Positions 35,501 to 48,127 are shown, numbered from the stretch's first letter. The stretch is 64,000 bases of DNA from Apostichopus japonicus (GCF_037975245.1 NC_092576.1:24076111-24140110); one strand, 5' to 3'. The notes: generated by a model not told the origin, from the letters alone. Program-made: numbers and translations.

Positions 35501-38230
35501 GTTTGCAGTTGGACGGTAATTATGATTTTAAAAGATTGAAAAAATAATATTTGCTGAGTAATTCCAAGAGAATATATCCAAAAAATATTAAATACTATGA
35601 AAATATCAACCTTGAAGAAAGCAAATTTGAAACAAAATCAGTTCAAAGTTTGAAATAGTAGTGCACTGAATGGAAGAAAAGGATCGAGTTATGTTACAAG
35701 CGCAAGCGAAAGTGTTTTAAGTACAAACGATCGATCTAGTGTGGAATGAGTTACAAAGTTGCCTTTTATTACCCCAATTATTTAAAAGTGAAACAGAAAT
35801 ATAATTGATACTTATTCTGTAGGACCTAATAAAAGGCCGCTAATCGAAACTTCATTCCAGCGCGTAATGCTACCTGTCCTTCTAGTGTATGATTTATTAC
35901 ATGCATTCATCCGTAAGAGAGTATATGTGTGCCTAATTGTATAGCTGCAGTTTGTTGGCAAAGGTACAAATTTCTTTTGAATACAAACAATATATTAAAA
36001 GAACGTTCGAATAGATGCTGCGATTTTTGAACATGTGTGTGGAATGTTGGCAATGCTCCAAACATTAAACGATTTTTAACTTCCTTTTGCTAAGTTTGTA
36101 ACATTCGTGTTATGTACGCTTGTTCACGTAGAGAATACCGTTAAGCACAATTGTATGAAGGACTCAACGCCGAAAATGCAATGCTTGATCGGTAAGTCAA
36201 TAATCTTAGTTAAATTCAGGGAAAGACTAGGGATAGAAAAACAGTCACTCTATTACTGCATTCCGATTGTGTACAGTAATATGCAATGTGTTGGCAGCGG
36301 TCCAAGTTCCTTTCAGAAGCAAACTATCAAAAGATCATACATAATGCGATAGTACTGTAGGATTGCGCTCCTTGAACAATTGTTTGGAATGCTGGTAACG
36401 CCCCCAAACACTTCAAAATTATTATCATTGTTTGCGACTTTTCTCTTTAAGAGTACTTTAATCTTGGTGGGAGAGTCAGTAATCTTAGTTAAATTCAGTG
36501 AAAGACTAGGGACAAAAAACAGTCACTTCATTTACTTTATTCCGATCTTGTACAGTTACATGCAATGTTTTGGCAGCGATCCAAGTTCCTTTCAGAAGCA
36601 AAATATCAAAGGATCATACATAATGCGATAGGACTGTAAGATTGCGCTCTTTGAACAATTGTGTGGAATGCTGGTAACGCCCCCCCCCCCTTTGTCTTTG
36701 TTTGCGACTTTTCTCTCTACTAAGTACTTTAATCGCACTTAATTAACATATATACGTGAAGCACCGTCATCAACACTGAACAATGATATTTTGATAATCG
36801 TTTCTATTAACGGTGATTACATGAATCATTGCCACCTAGTAGGTAGAGAAATCGCTCTGCATTCACTCCCTTGAAATAAATGTGAATGTTTTAATCTCAC
36901 CTGCCACAATCACTAAACATTATCGTAATTACTTGCCGCATAACGTTATCTTATTTAAACAAAAAAGAAACTGCTTCACTAGGAAGTATATAAACTAATT
37001 CATTCGCTACATGTACATAACTGTACCCGTATCACTTCAAACAACTCTTAAAAAAACAACTACATAGGTTTTTTCCGTACACTTTCTGTTAGGTATGAGA
37101 TGTTGAGATCGCAGAGTTTGTGTTGCAGTAAGGAATACAATTTAAAGAAAGGCAACATTCTTGAAAGATTCAGTGCCTGGTCGATGACATGATTAATTCA
37201 TTTGTATTGTCGAGTATAATAACTGAGACTAGCCTAACTCTCAGTTAGGTTTTACAAGTACCATTAGTTCAGGCATAGCATGTTGGCTATAAACAGACAA
37301 AGCCTACTATATGTGAAAACGAAATACGATTGGTATTAAACAAAAGTTATATAGAAGCATTTCAAGCTTTTACACATAGTGTAGGCTTTATTTAAAAGAG
37401 TTAAATCACGTTAAATCTAAAGTGTTAAACAGCTTCGATGTCGTTTGCATTATAACTGTACACTCTTCTGAAAAATTAAAGACTGCTACCGCTTTTCTTA
37501 GCAACACATATTTTCGTTCACTTGAACCATAAAACTGTGAACAGGACTCCCATGTTATGATACATTCAAACCAGCATGAATATCGGACCAGTTTTTTTTC
37601 ATATATTGACCAACAACAAGCTATGTTATCAGTGTATATATGTATATATATATATATGCGTGTGTGTGTGTGTACTAGCATGTTTTCTTTCAAAAATATC
37701 CGTTGTCTGTCTGCTTCATATGAAGGTGACTTCTCTTCAGACTTCTTGTCAATAGGTCCAAAGGTATATGTTCATTACTCTATCTATTGTAAAGTAAACA
37801 TGACCAAGTCAATATGATACGATAAAATTAGTGAACCTTTTAGTGCTGTTCAAAAAGTAGGGGAATAAACAACAGCGTTTATTACATATCACATTTTTCC
37901 TTGCCACAGAAAGGTTCTAATGTGTTGGAAAGTTGCTGGAATGAAGCTTGCATGGTATGGCATACTTTTCATTTCATTTTCTTTGTAACCGCATTATAAG
38001 ACAGATAAGTTTATATCAATGCAATTAAGATAAACAAAAAGATACACATAACATAGATCGAAATTTTTGTCACGAATTTTCAGAATTTTATGTAGTGAAT
38101 GATAGACAGATTCATTTGCAACAACAATATTGTATACAATTGTCGTGCTTCGTATTAATAGTTTGTCTTGATATTATTTCAGCTACTTTCAGACGTTCAA
38201 TGTATTATTTAACTGTAATACTATTTTCAG
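35501..38230. promoter_or_regulatory. Shared upstream region of two head-to-head receptor genes
   Basis: The receptor to the left starts at 35500 on the minus strand and the receptor to the right at 38248 on the plus strand, so these 2.7 kb must hold both 5' ends. For the right gene, the ATG exon appears to start at an acceptor (TATTTTCAG, 38222-38230), so a non-coding first exon lies further upstream. No TATA box or factor site can be named with confidence. The region contains a diverged tandem duplication at 36041-36735. Confidence 0.5.
36041..36735. repeat. Tandem duplication in the shared promoter region
   Basis: GGAATGNTGGNAANGC starts units at 36041, 36386 and 36665. Units 1 and 2 share AATCTTAGTTAAATTCAG, AAAGACTAGGGA, CCAAGTTCCTTTCAGAAGCA and ATCATACATAATGCGATAG. 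The third unit is cut short. Copies are diverged at perhaps one base in ten by eye. Confidence 0.82.
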
Positions 38231-38247
38231 ATCTCTGGGCACACGCT

Positions 38248-38317
38248 ATGAAGCATACAATATCCGCCATTGTCCTAATTGTGTATCAACTGAGTATTGC
38301 TGCTTTGTTTGACGTCG
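38248..38317 (+). CDS. NACHT receptor exon 1: signal peptide
   Basis: MKHTISAIVLIVYQLSIAAL is a typical signal peptide. Donor GTGAGT at 38318, phase 1. The ATG lies 17 bp inside an exon that begins at an acceptor. Confidence 0.72.
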
Positions 38318-41300
38318 GTGAGTGTATTACACTTTATTGTATTGTAATTTCTTTCCTTCCACCATTAAGCAAAACATTGGTGTTTCAAATTGTAATGAAA
38401 AAAAAAAAGAAAAGCATTATAATATATGCTTCAAAGTTAGCCCTGTAACCCAACATCGAACATTTCGGACAACACTTGCATGACTTTATATAACAGCTTT
38501 AAATCTACTAATATCCCATAAGAAGCTGCATACTACTCAGTTATCTTTGAGGTAAATGCTTACTTGAGCCATGAATGCTATAGATAACTACGCACTCAAA
38601 TATCAAAAAGTATTTAAACTTAAGACGACTCATCAAGTGACGGAAATTATTGTCACTAATATAATTAACCGTACTTAAAGATCGCGTTCATCCAGTACGG
38701 TATAAGCATTTGCTTGTTGTTCATATGTTCATACTTTTATTGCTTTAGCATTTTGTATCGATGTGGAATTACCGACTTGATATAAGCTCACTAATCTGTA
38801 CTAATTTATATCTCCCAATGAAATAAAGATCCACTCATTTAGATATCCTTTCGAATGTTCTGTAATAGACCAACCGTGTGCAACTCCACAATACCTGACC
38901 TTAGGCAGTCCTGGTCGCATAGACTGTGATTTTGGAGAATCATTTTACGGAGCGTTCTGGTACAACTCTTCAAACTACGAAGAAACTCTACCAGTATTGT
39001 ACTATAAAGATAGAAAACCCAGTGGCATAGGATATGCCTCCGGGGAATTCAACATCTCTTCTAATGGTTCGCTTATTATCAACCAAGTCTCCCTTGGACA
39101 TGATCATGAGTTCACAGTTGTCGCTTTCCAAACAAAGCTAGAGACTAAGACGATACCTCATTTTGTTAAAGTTGTCATCACAGGTAGGTGAAGTCAGTAT
39201 GTCATTTTTGTTACGACTTATATATTGTGTGGTGCAGTTATCATCACCATTGTACTACATAACACATTTAGTATTATGTTGATCCTTTCCCTTCATGTCT
39301 GCGTTTAAGTGAAAGCCTTGTGCAACAATTTATAAGGTATATCCTAATACAAACCCGTAAAACAACGAGGCCTTATTATTTATTTCAAGTGAGACCAAGC
39401 CAGGAACATCCGCTCTTTACTACCTGTGACAGCAACAGATTTTGCTTCAGGGAACTCGGCCATCCAACTGAGCTGAGCTGCTACATCCAAGGCTCTAGAC
39501 CACCTGTGAACTTGACTCTATCGAAAATTACACTAAAAGGTCCTGCTCCGATAGAGACTACAGAAACATATACACGGCACATTACATTATATACTTCCGC
39601 ATCAAGTATTCATTTATCAGCACAACACCCAACATTATTCCAAGCGCTTTCATGCGAGGCATCAGAGCCCCCCAAGTTATTGGTAAACAATTATTCGGTA
39701 ATTCTCCTACAAAATGGTCCAATCGACATTACCCAAACACAAACATCAACACGGTTTGGAGAGCGGAGTAAAATATTGGAATTGAATTGCAATGATGGCC
39801 AGATAACTTACCTTGTTTGGAAGAAAAGTAAGCCCGATGGTTCCGTCAGCAACGTCGCTAAAGCGGTGTTTTATGGGGATGGATTTGTTGATACTTTGTC
39901 CAGCAAATTCAACGTTGTAAACGGAGGCAGAGAATTACTTATAAGCAATCTTGCAGTAGAGGATGAAGGAACATACGTCTGTGTATTTGGTGACGGTGAA
40001 ATGGAGGGTATGAGGGTAATTGAAGTCAAGGTGTATGGTAAGTATTCGCTTATCACATATTTGCTTTGTCACTGTGTGTATAATTACAAGCTTTAATGCC
40101 ATTTGACTGCAGACCATTACAATTCCATGTGTGATGTTAAGGACCAATTTTGGTGCAGTATCATTTTTGGATTGAACTATAGTTTGAACAAGTTTGAACA
40201 TAGCTTTTCAGTTCTTTAAAATAATTTCTCTCGATTGAATTGTTCAAGCAACATCATGCTTTTTTAAAATAAAAGAAACCCTACTTTGAAATTAGTCTCT
40301 TAATTTAAAAGATAGAGCCATACATTAAATGGTAATTTAGAGAAAAAAAAAATATGTAGTGTGGATCCCGTCACATTTACTCGTGTTTCTGTTAACCCGT
40401 GAACAAATTTTATCTCGTTATTTCATGTGCTTTGATATTCGAAATTTTCGTTAATACTACTTTTACTATGAGATAAACACTGTAAAATGTTCCAAGTGTT
40501 TATTTTTTCTTTCTACGTGACTCAACCTAACATCGTGAAGTCCAGCAAATGTCAGTTATTTATGTAACAATACGTTGTGAGAAATAAAGGGGATTTGTAC
40601 GTTTAATACCTTTCGTGTTAGAGTTTAATTTATTTCGAAGATAAACATTTTGTTTAATATCAGAATTTTCCCAACATATCACCTTTGTTTCTTAACTACC
40701 CTGGACAATGGTATTTGGTAGAACATTGATAGGAGAAAATGTGTTTACGTGTGTTATTCTCAGAAAGTGGAATCGTGTATAGGTGAATAGGAGAATAAAA
40801 AAAATAACAAATAAATTAAGTATGCATCTTTCGGTTTTACCTAAATGTGTTTTGCCTATATTAATATCATCCGTAGTCCCTCCAGATCCTCCGTATTTGA
40901 ATGTAGATGGTTGTAACCCACAACAGCACTGTGTCTTAACTGCAACACGAATATCTTCACGTGAACTGAAATGCAGTCTAAATGGAATTCGTCCATCAGT
41001 GAATCTTCGTTGGAGTTTTCATGACCAAACAGAGTCAGATTTTGAAGAGTTATCTTCATCTCAGAAGCTGATTTCCCATGATGGTATTGTGTATGATGTA
41101 ACTATAATAACAAAATTCAGATTTGATGCTGTAAAGCAAGAAAAAGTGACATTCGAATGCGCAGTGGTTGGGAACACGTCTATTGTGAACATCATGCCAA
41201 CCTATGTTGATGTATTGATTCCATTGAGCGGTAAGTTAAATTCACTATGGTGCAATCTAGGATATTATACAATTGTTTCATAATGATAGGAACACATGTA

Positions 41301-44300
41301 GAGATATTTGAGGCTTACAAGGAATAGTAAAGTAGGCTTTGCGCGTGATTTGTTTCAACCATCATTTACAATAGTTGGAAGTGGTAGTAAGTTGACGCCA
41401 TATTAAGTTGCTACCAGAGTTTCTTAATTATGTTATAAGATAAATAAGAAATAAAAAAACGGAAACTGTTTTGAGACATCAAATAAAGTCTATAATTCTG
41501 TTTTATTTATTCTGTGTACTTTGATAAAAACTTCGTCAAAAAAAAATCGTCAAAAGCTAATCACAAATATTGCTTTTTCTTCTCGTCTTGAGTACGATAA
41601 GACACATGTCCACAAAACTGCCAATATGCATAACTATGTAACATCTTGTTGACATTGCCAACCATATTGTATTGTCAGATAACATCTCACCCAAACGGAA
41701 GCCATGGTTGATTTAATTGAAAAATGAGATATAAAAATGATCACAAAATACAATATATTTCACAGAAGCGCCACCGACAACTGTGACTCCAAATGGCGAG
41801 CCAGATAACAAAGCGTCCTTATTGGCCGTTATTGGATCGTTATTTGCGTTAATTGTGCTGCTTGCAGTGGTGTTCCTTCTTATTGTGCGACGTAGATTTC
41901 AAACAGGTAATACTTTCAATTGGTTGTAACATATGGCAAAATCCCCATATAAATGACAAGTTTTTGTTACTCACGTGTCATATCGCCCATACATTATAAA
42001 ATATATGTCTCAATCTCCTCATAATAATGGCAATTATGGAGTTTATTGATATCCAGTTTCTGCATAGAGGGATTTACAAGTACTTTTAAGAAAATAATTC
42101 AGAGGTAAACTCCCTTTTGACTGATAAGTAATTTCTTAACATTTTCTGCAAAATGTTTACTTGTTCACTTTATTCCAAAGGCTCAGTTGGAATGAAATGA
42201 ACAATTTACAAATTGTTAGAGTGATCCCCCCCCCCCCCAAGAAAATAGTATGGTAGCGCGCTAGGAAAAAGCACTGTTTTTTTTTGGCAATTCACTATGC
42301 AGTCGAATATAATTTGTTGAGAGAAAAAAATGGTTCCCCTTTGTTACATAAACATACCTTTTGTAGTAAGTAGTCTATGTAGCCTTCAAACATATAACTT
42401 TTACTCAGTTGCTTACTTGCTTAACCAGAGTGATTAATAAGTTTCTGAAGTGGGGGCCAGTGGTACAAATGTATCGAAAAAAGTTTAAAAGTGCAGTCGC
42501 GAAAGATGGGGTGTCTAACTGACACTGACCGGAATTTTGACGAGTAGCGCAGGGAAGGGGGGGGGGTGATACAAGGCAGCAGTCATAATTTTCTGGCTCA
42601 AAAACTCATCCAGCTGAAATTTTAGCGACTACACCCCCCCCCCCCCCAATCATCAATTCTTAGCTACGTCCCTGATTACATGAGATACATAAACGTTAAT
42701 TATGTGGTGGTAGTTGTTCTTTGGTCTCACGACATAAACCTTTAATTTCTATAATGCAGATGGTGTTGACGTTGGATCAACTCCGGCGGCTAATGAGGTA
42801 GGTACAATACATATTTATGAATGTATCACTTGGGAAAATTAAATCCAGAAGTGTACATATCGTGATCAAAGTAATTGCTTTCAAATAAGAATAGACCTCC
42901 TTTTCCTTGAAGGGTGACCTTTCAGTGATTCAAAAGTTGTTGAACAACTCAGTCGTATGTATTTTCTTTTGTGAATGTTAATTGTGTCCATCTTAAAAAT
43001 ATATGTTCTACAATATAAAAAATATGTAGCTATATACATTAACGCAAGCTACTGATATATAATGTACTGACAATGGGTATTTTGAGAAAAATATGTTTGG
43101 CTGGTACAGAAAAAAGTTAAAGTGACTATTTAATTATCTCCCAGAGTATCAGTTTAGTGGTTTATTCATTAACTTATTTACTGAACTAAATTGCTTGATA
43201 AATAAATACTTACAGCTACAATGTTTTATTCATATTATTAGGACGTACCCCTACTGAGCCAGTCTGGTGAGTAGAACTAATTCTATTACAATTGTAATTT
43301 GTTTTAAAAACCAGAATATGGTTGAACATTTTATTTTAATGAAACACTACTGCGAGAAATGTGTACACAGTATCATCATACCAGTTTCTAAGACACTCAA
43401 CTAGTTTTCTTTATTGTAGAACGTAGTTTCAAGAAACAGCTGGTATCGTATTACAGAGAAGCATGTGAAGGCATCAAACGACTACCAGGGTGCGTAAATG
43501 TGAAGGTTGACGAAATTTTTGTGGAAGGTGATCTGGAAATTTTAAAATCGAACATGAATAAGCAGAACTATTGGGAGAAACTGGATTCCTACCATGAGAT
43601 ACTTAACGAACACAATCGTATAATACTAGAAGGTGGTACAGGTTACGGGAAGTCAATCCTTTGCCTCAAGATGGCTCATGATTGGTATACACGCAACCAA
43701 GCTTCACCGTTGAAAAATGTTGACCTTTTCATTCTTCTTCACATGCGGCATTTTCAAAAGAACACATCTCTCTATCAAGCAATTAAGCAGTATCTCTTAC
43801 CAAAAGATTCACATTTTACTATCGAAGATATAAAAAACATGCTTAACCAGGCTAATTCAGCATTAATTGTTTTGGATGGTTTTAACCGATTTCCACACAG
43901 TCATGAATATGGACAAACACACTTTAAAGAAATTATGATGAAACAAGTACTTCGAACTTGTACCGTTCTCCTTGTTACTACACCGGCCATCTTGCCAAAT
44001 CCATTGCCCAACCTAACCACGCGATTAAGATTGGTTGGTTTTGACGAGATAGCACAACATAAATATATCTCGAAGGTGGTTACAAAGAGAGACAGCCATG
44101 AGGGGAAACGAATTAGCAATTTATTTAACAATATTCCAGGAATCTTTGCATTTTGTCAGATTCCTTTATTTTTTACTTTACTGGCTCACTTAGCCTACGA
44201 GAAAAAGCTCTCGAAAGAATTATCCGCGGAGACCATAACGGATTGTTTTAAAGGCATTATCAATGCTTTGTCCGATGACAATTTGCAATATACTCCTACA

Positions 44301-46104
44301 GCTGCTGAAGAGCAAATTCTTCATCGTGAAGCATTCAAAGCACTCAGAGATACTAACAAAGGTTTGATTTGGGACGAGGAAACTCTGAAGAATCTCTTGG
44401 GAGGTCAACTTTATCATAAGTACAGGAACATTGGCATCTTAGTCGAAGATGAAGTCTATGAACACCAAAAATATGTTAAGAAAGTAACTTTTTATCACAA
44501 TGTGTTTTGTGAATGGTTTGCGGCACTGTATCTCGCTGATCCTAACGGTTCGTCCGATCCTGAAACAAATTTGTCAAAGATACTTAATGGCATCCATCCT
44601 ATCAATTATCAATATGTATATCGCTTTGCCAGTGGCTTAAATGGAGACGTAGCCGAGGAGATTATTAATCACTTGAAGAATGTTAAAGATGGCGAGGCAT
44701 TTGCTACTATGTGTATTTTGGAACAAAAAGGTGGCGTAGCAGGCATACAGGATGCTGTTCGAGATATTTGTGCGGTGCCAGTTAATATTTCTAACAAACA
44801 CACTCGGTTACTGCAAAGATCTAACACTCAATTGCTTGTCCTTGCATCTGAAAACAAGGTAAGTAATCTCCGTTTCTGCTACATATATTGATTAATATAA
44901 AGACACCAGTAACGCTACTAACAGAAGGTTATCAACCAAAACTAATTAAGCATTGCTCATGATGGTTGCTGGTTAAGATTAAGTTTGTTTTTCGTTATTG
45001 TCGCTACATTAAAGACCAACTATGGAGACTTTTCGATGAACATAAAATCCCACCATTTTGCATATATGTAATCCATAACTCACTTCAGTTACATTGCTGT
45101 AATTAACTTTACCAATTTCGGACGTTAACTACGTGAAAAATGGGGAGAAAAGTCAGCTTTTCGGGAAACCTGTTTCAGACATTCCTAAGACATCCTGTGA
45201 CCATGTGACGTCAACGTTGGTATAAAGCACTCACAAGAATACTTTTTGTGTGTAAAGTTGTTCACTTGAGCTGCAAAAAACATCAACAATATTACTCCTT
45301 TTTCGAAATGCCACAATTCTGTGTCACTGGAAGTTGGAGTTATACCTCAGCCAACAAATGTATCAGCTTTTTTAGCTTTCCGAGTAGAAGAACCGACGTA
45401 AAACGCCGTACACTCTGGATCAATTTTGTTAGATCCACGCGGAAAGATTTTTCAGCACCCGGAGTATCTAATGCCCATGAGTTCACATGCATGACCCTGC
45501 CTCTGTGTATGCTCCAAATGTCTCATTCTGAGAAACTTATATAATATCGACAGCTGTGGCGGACATAGCTAATGCGAAATTGACCCTTTCAAGTCGCCTC
45601 GTAAACACGCCCTGGTCGTTCTTACATGTAACATTATATCACGCATTTGCAGACCATGTATATAGACCGTGCCTATAGGGTAGCATTGTTAGTACCTGTA
45701 GTGAGTTACAACTTTCACCGGGTATGTAAATAATCATGTTAGGATTTCATCGCATTTATCCATGTCATTTGTCGTATTCCAGAGTTCGTGATACATGTGT
45801 TATATTGTCCGTTTTGTTTGTTCCGGCATCTGCATGGTCCAAGGAGTGGAATAAAACGATCGGACGTTTTATTTCATCAGTGACTGTCTTGTGATTGTGG
45901 GATGTTACTGGTGAAGGTCTGTTTCAACTAGACCTAACTCTATGGAATTACACAAAGTCACGGTAGTATTTCGCCCAGGATTGAACGAGAAGCGTGGATT
46001 TGGATATTCACTGCTAAATTTGGTTTATTGACAGGATACTTTTTCTGTGTTTATACTTTGGCATATTAAAACGAGTAAGTACTATGTCCAGCTGAAGCTT
46101 AGTC

Positions 46105-46163
<59 letters not shown>

Positions 46164-48127
46164 CACATGTTGATTATGGGTATGTAATCTCCCAAATAAA
46201 TGGACCCCCCCAAAAAAAAATGTCTCCATAGTTGGTCTTTAAGCTACGCTAGCTGAGCTTTGGTACTGCAATTTTGTATAACTTCATATCTGTCGTCCAA
46301 TATAATACTTTACTGTTGCAATTACTCAACTATGTGGAGTTGCATACCAAAGCAAATGTTTACTTTTCAAATTCAACTTCCTTTATATACCAATTATATA
46401 TACTAGATAAGGTGAAAGCCGACTGAATTCAAAGTCTCATGGGATGGCTACTATTTCAATTACTTTAATCAGAACCTTCGCGGTATGTTTCTTGCAACTT
46501 TAGTAACTACATCCAATGCAAGTCAATAATAAAGTACTGCAAGCTCGTAACCCTAATACAGAGCTAACAAAATTCACAACTTTATCTACTTTGATACAGA
46601 TTCCCATCGAGATAGTTTGGCTGAATGACACCAATGCGTACTTTAATAGAGCAACCAAGTCTCTTGTATTTACATCGGGAATAAAATTACCGAAGTTGGA
46701 AACGATGATTCTCTTGTCCATTGCTGAAAGCGGCAAGGAGTTTTCTCCTCAACAATTTGCAGGCATTTTGGATTATGCCGATGTCTGTACAGGACTGAAA
46801 GGCTTGAGGTAAGAAATTTGGTTAATGCTGATTTACCACTGTATTGAGTCACATAAATGTAAATCATAAGGTTAGCTTTGTGTCACCTTGCTCTGTACCG
46901 TACTTGTTTAATACCATTCTCGTTGATGATGCCAATCATGAGTAAACAAAATCGAATGATCCATTGATAGCTTAATAATAATATCAAAGGATTGCTGGCA
47001 ATAAAAGTGACTTCTTCAGTTCTGTTACTTTTGTGTTTTTAATGAACTCAAACATTATAGGTAAGCAGCGTGTATCACAATTTGTTCTTCCAGGTTTCGT
47101 GGTTGCATTTTACCATTGCGAATTGAAAAGAAATGCTTGAAAATCCTTCGAGACAGATCCATTTCGGGTAATTCAACTCAAACATTTATCTCGTCAACAT
47201 AATTAACTTTACAGCAAAGGGTATGCTCGTTGTCAAAGTATGAGGTTACCATGACAACAGCTATTCTCGTTTATGTTATCAATATAACTACATGTAAGCG
47301 TTTATCAATAATTAATTGTGAAAGCTGTTGATAATAAGCGATAATTGTATAAATATAAATGATTACATCAAATATATGACCTTATACGATTAAATTAATG
47401 AAGCAACCATTTACAATTTCATTTTTTAATCATATTCGGTGTATCCAATTATCTTTTAATTCTGCCTCAGTTGAGTGGGTGCTTCCAGTAGCAGATAAGA
47501 CTCTGTACGTTCTAAATCCTAATCGAGGCACATGGGAGGTAAGTTACATACCTTCGTCGATACATAACTGCTTACTATTTCATATGGTTTACATTATTGA
47601 TTAGCCTTCATCACCAGCCCTTTTCAACTATGAGAAACATTAAGATCAGTTTTAACACATTTATTAAAATGTTATGCCAATCGTGTATCACTGTACCCTG
47701 TGAACGTAGGTATACAAAATAAACTGCAATACTTTTCTCTTTCATTACTAAATCACGGCAATATTTTTTATTCAACTCATATGAAATGGTGAGCATAAGT
47801 TCTTATGTAATTTTTTTTTATTAATATTTCTACAGGCTAACGGCGATAAACTATCAGACGGATTGTATAAATTAGCGGTAAGGTCTTTATGAAATTAATT
47901 AAGAGTAATCAGCGGCAATATATACGTACTTTATGGTCTTTACAATGAAATTAAGTTACTTTTATCTAATATTTTTGAAAATATTGCCTGTATGAAAGTG
48001 ATCATAAAACAAGAGTTCTTTGCTAAAACAAACAAACGTATTAATTTCTTAAGACATTTTGCGATCAAATGCATATCATTCCATATTTCATTTTCCATTT
48101 TAGAAAAAGTGCATTTGCGAAAAGTGA
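38248..48127 (+). CDS. Ig-TM-NACHT receptor
   Basis: Exons with matched phase: 38248-38317 (signal peptide), 38869-39183 (Ig1), 39390-40037 (Ig2+Ig3), 40877-41230 (Ig4), 41766-41906 (TM), 42760-42797, 43242-43266 and 43420-44858 (NACHT). These join to 1010 codons without a stop: signal peptide 1-23, Ig domains 24-462, membrane helix about 480-503, P-loop GGTGYGKS at 602-609. Later exons (46504/46523-46808, 47094-47167, 47471-47538, 47836-47877, 48104 on) give a leucine-rich C-terminal region, but the junction after 44858 is unsolved. NACHT proteins are STAND NTPases that switch on by oligomerising; most are soluble, whereas this one sits behind a membrane helix and an Ig ectodomain. No TIR, CARD or other effector domain is recognised. 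End is uncertain: TGA at 48125-48127, or exon 48435-48502 if phase 1 is used. Confidence 0.75.
38869..39183 (+). CDS. NACHT receptor exon 2: first Ig-like domain
   Basis: Length 315, phase 1 to phase 1. Contains GRIDCDFGE, FWYNSS and an FTVVAFQTK strand where the second Cys of an Ig fold would be expected but is absent, so the domain may be V-like without the usual disulfide. Confidence 0.72.
39390..40037 (+). CDS. NACHT receptor exon 3: second and third Ig domains
   Basis: One 648-base exon holds two domains. The first has ELSCYIQGSRPPVNLTLSK and ALSCEASEPP. The second has LELNCNDGQITYLVWKK and DEGTYVCVFGDG. Acceptor ATTTCAAG, donor GTAAGT, phase 1 to phase 1. Confidence 0.8.
40877..41230 (+). 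CDS. NACHT receptor exon 4: fourth Ig domain
   Basis: Begins VPPDPPYLNVDGCNPQQHC, then ELKCSLNGIRPSVNLRWSF and VTFECAVVGN. The xRPxVNLxW motif matches the partner receptor's Ig2. Donor GTAAGT, phase 1. Confidence 0.8.
41766..41906 (+). CDS. NACHT receptor exon 5: transmembrane helix
   Basis: A Pro/Thr-rich stalk (EAPPTTVTPNGEPDNKAS) leads to a hydrophobic run LLAVIGSLFALIVLLAVVFL followed by LIVRRRFQT. The arginines are a stop-transfer signal that places the NACHT side in the cytoplasm. Confidence 0.85.
42200..42680. mobile_element. Degraded DNA-transposon remnant in an intron
   Basis: Poly-C/poly-G runs (42228-42238, 42558-42566, 42636-42648) and a terminal AGCTACGTCCCTGA at about 42663-42676 resemble the homopolymer-edged hAT-like elements elsewhere in the window. 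No intact inverted termini are seen. Confidence 0.35.
43420..44858 (+). CDS. NACHT receptor exon 8: NACHT NTPase domain
   Basis: Acceptor TTTATTGTAG, donor GTAAGT, 1439 bases, phase 1 to 0. A leader (KKQLVSYYREACEGIKRLPG) and an acidic stretch (VDEIFVEGDLEI) precede the Walker A motif LEGGTGYGKSILCLKMAHDW at 43623-43682. Walker B is SALIVLDGFNRFP (43857-43895). The usual acidic 'DGxDE' is here DGFNR, so ATP hydrolysis may be weakened while binding is kept. Later NACHT-like blocks include CTVLLVTTPA (sensor-1 region, normally followed by R), LRLVGFDE and YHNVFCEWFAALYL (the 'H.tFqEFfAA.yl' motif). Preceding short exons at 42760-42797 and 43242-43266 encode DGVDVGSTPAANE and DVPLLSQS, a juxtamembrane linker. 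Confidence 0.85.
45308..45541 (+). pseudogene. Degenerate THAP zinc-finger fragment
   Basis: MPQFCVTGSWSYTSANKCIS, then FFSFPSRRTDVKRRTLWINF, then an SNAHEF block follow the THAP order (start MPxxC, FFxFP, Trp, then a C.xHF region). The second and third zinc ligands appear replaced and the ORF stops after about 78 residues, with no catalytic domain. It belongs to the transposon, not to the receptor. Confidence 0.6.
46108..46160. repeat. (TA)n microsatellite
   Basis: TA run of just over 50 bases inside the P-like element. Confidence 0.9.
46523..46808 (+). CDS. Probable exon 9 of the NACHT receptor
   Basis: The frame reads LPKLETMILLSIAESGKEFS, then GILDYADVCTGLKGL, and ends with GTAAGA at 46809 (phase 2). 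The leucine pattern resembles the repeat region that follows NACHT domains. The best acceptor (CAACTTTAG, 46503) would put TAA first in the frame arriving from exon 8. Weaker acceptors inside give phase 1. Either another exon lies in the intron or the chain ends here. Confidence 0.55.
47094..47877 (+). CDS. NACHT receptor C-terminal exons
   Basis: Three small exons keep phase: 47094-47167 (FRGCILPLRIEKKCLKILRD), 47471-47538 (VEWVLPVADKTLYVLNPNRG) and 47836-47877 (ANGDKLSDGLYKLA). Acceptors are TTCTTCCAG, TCTGCCTCAG and ATTTCTACAG, and donors are GTAATT, GTAAGT and GTAAGG. The product looks like a degenerate leucine-rich or beta-rich tail and matches no named domain by eye. Confidence 0.55.

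Larger units (their letters stand above)
45010..46241. mobile_element. P-element-like transposon remnant in a NACHT-gene intron
   Basis: TAAAGACCAACTATGGAGAC at 45010 is mirrored at 46222-46241 by GTCTCCATAGTTGGTCTTTA. The interior contains a broken THAP-type ORF, the DNA-binding domain of P-element transposases. The shared flanking word GCTAC on both sides may be a decayed target duplication but is not aligned perfectly. The element also carries a (TA)n run (46108-46160). Confidence 0.7.
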
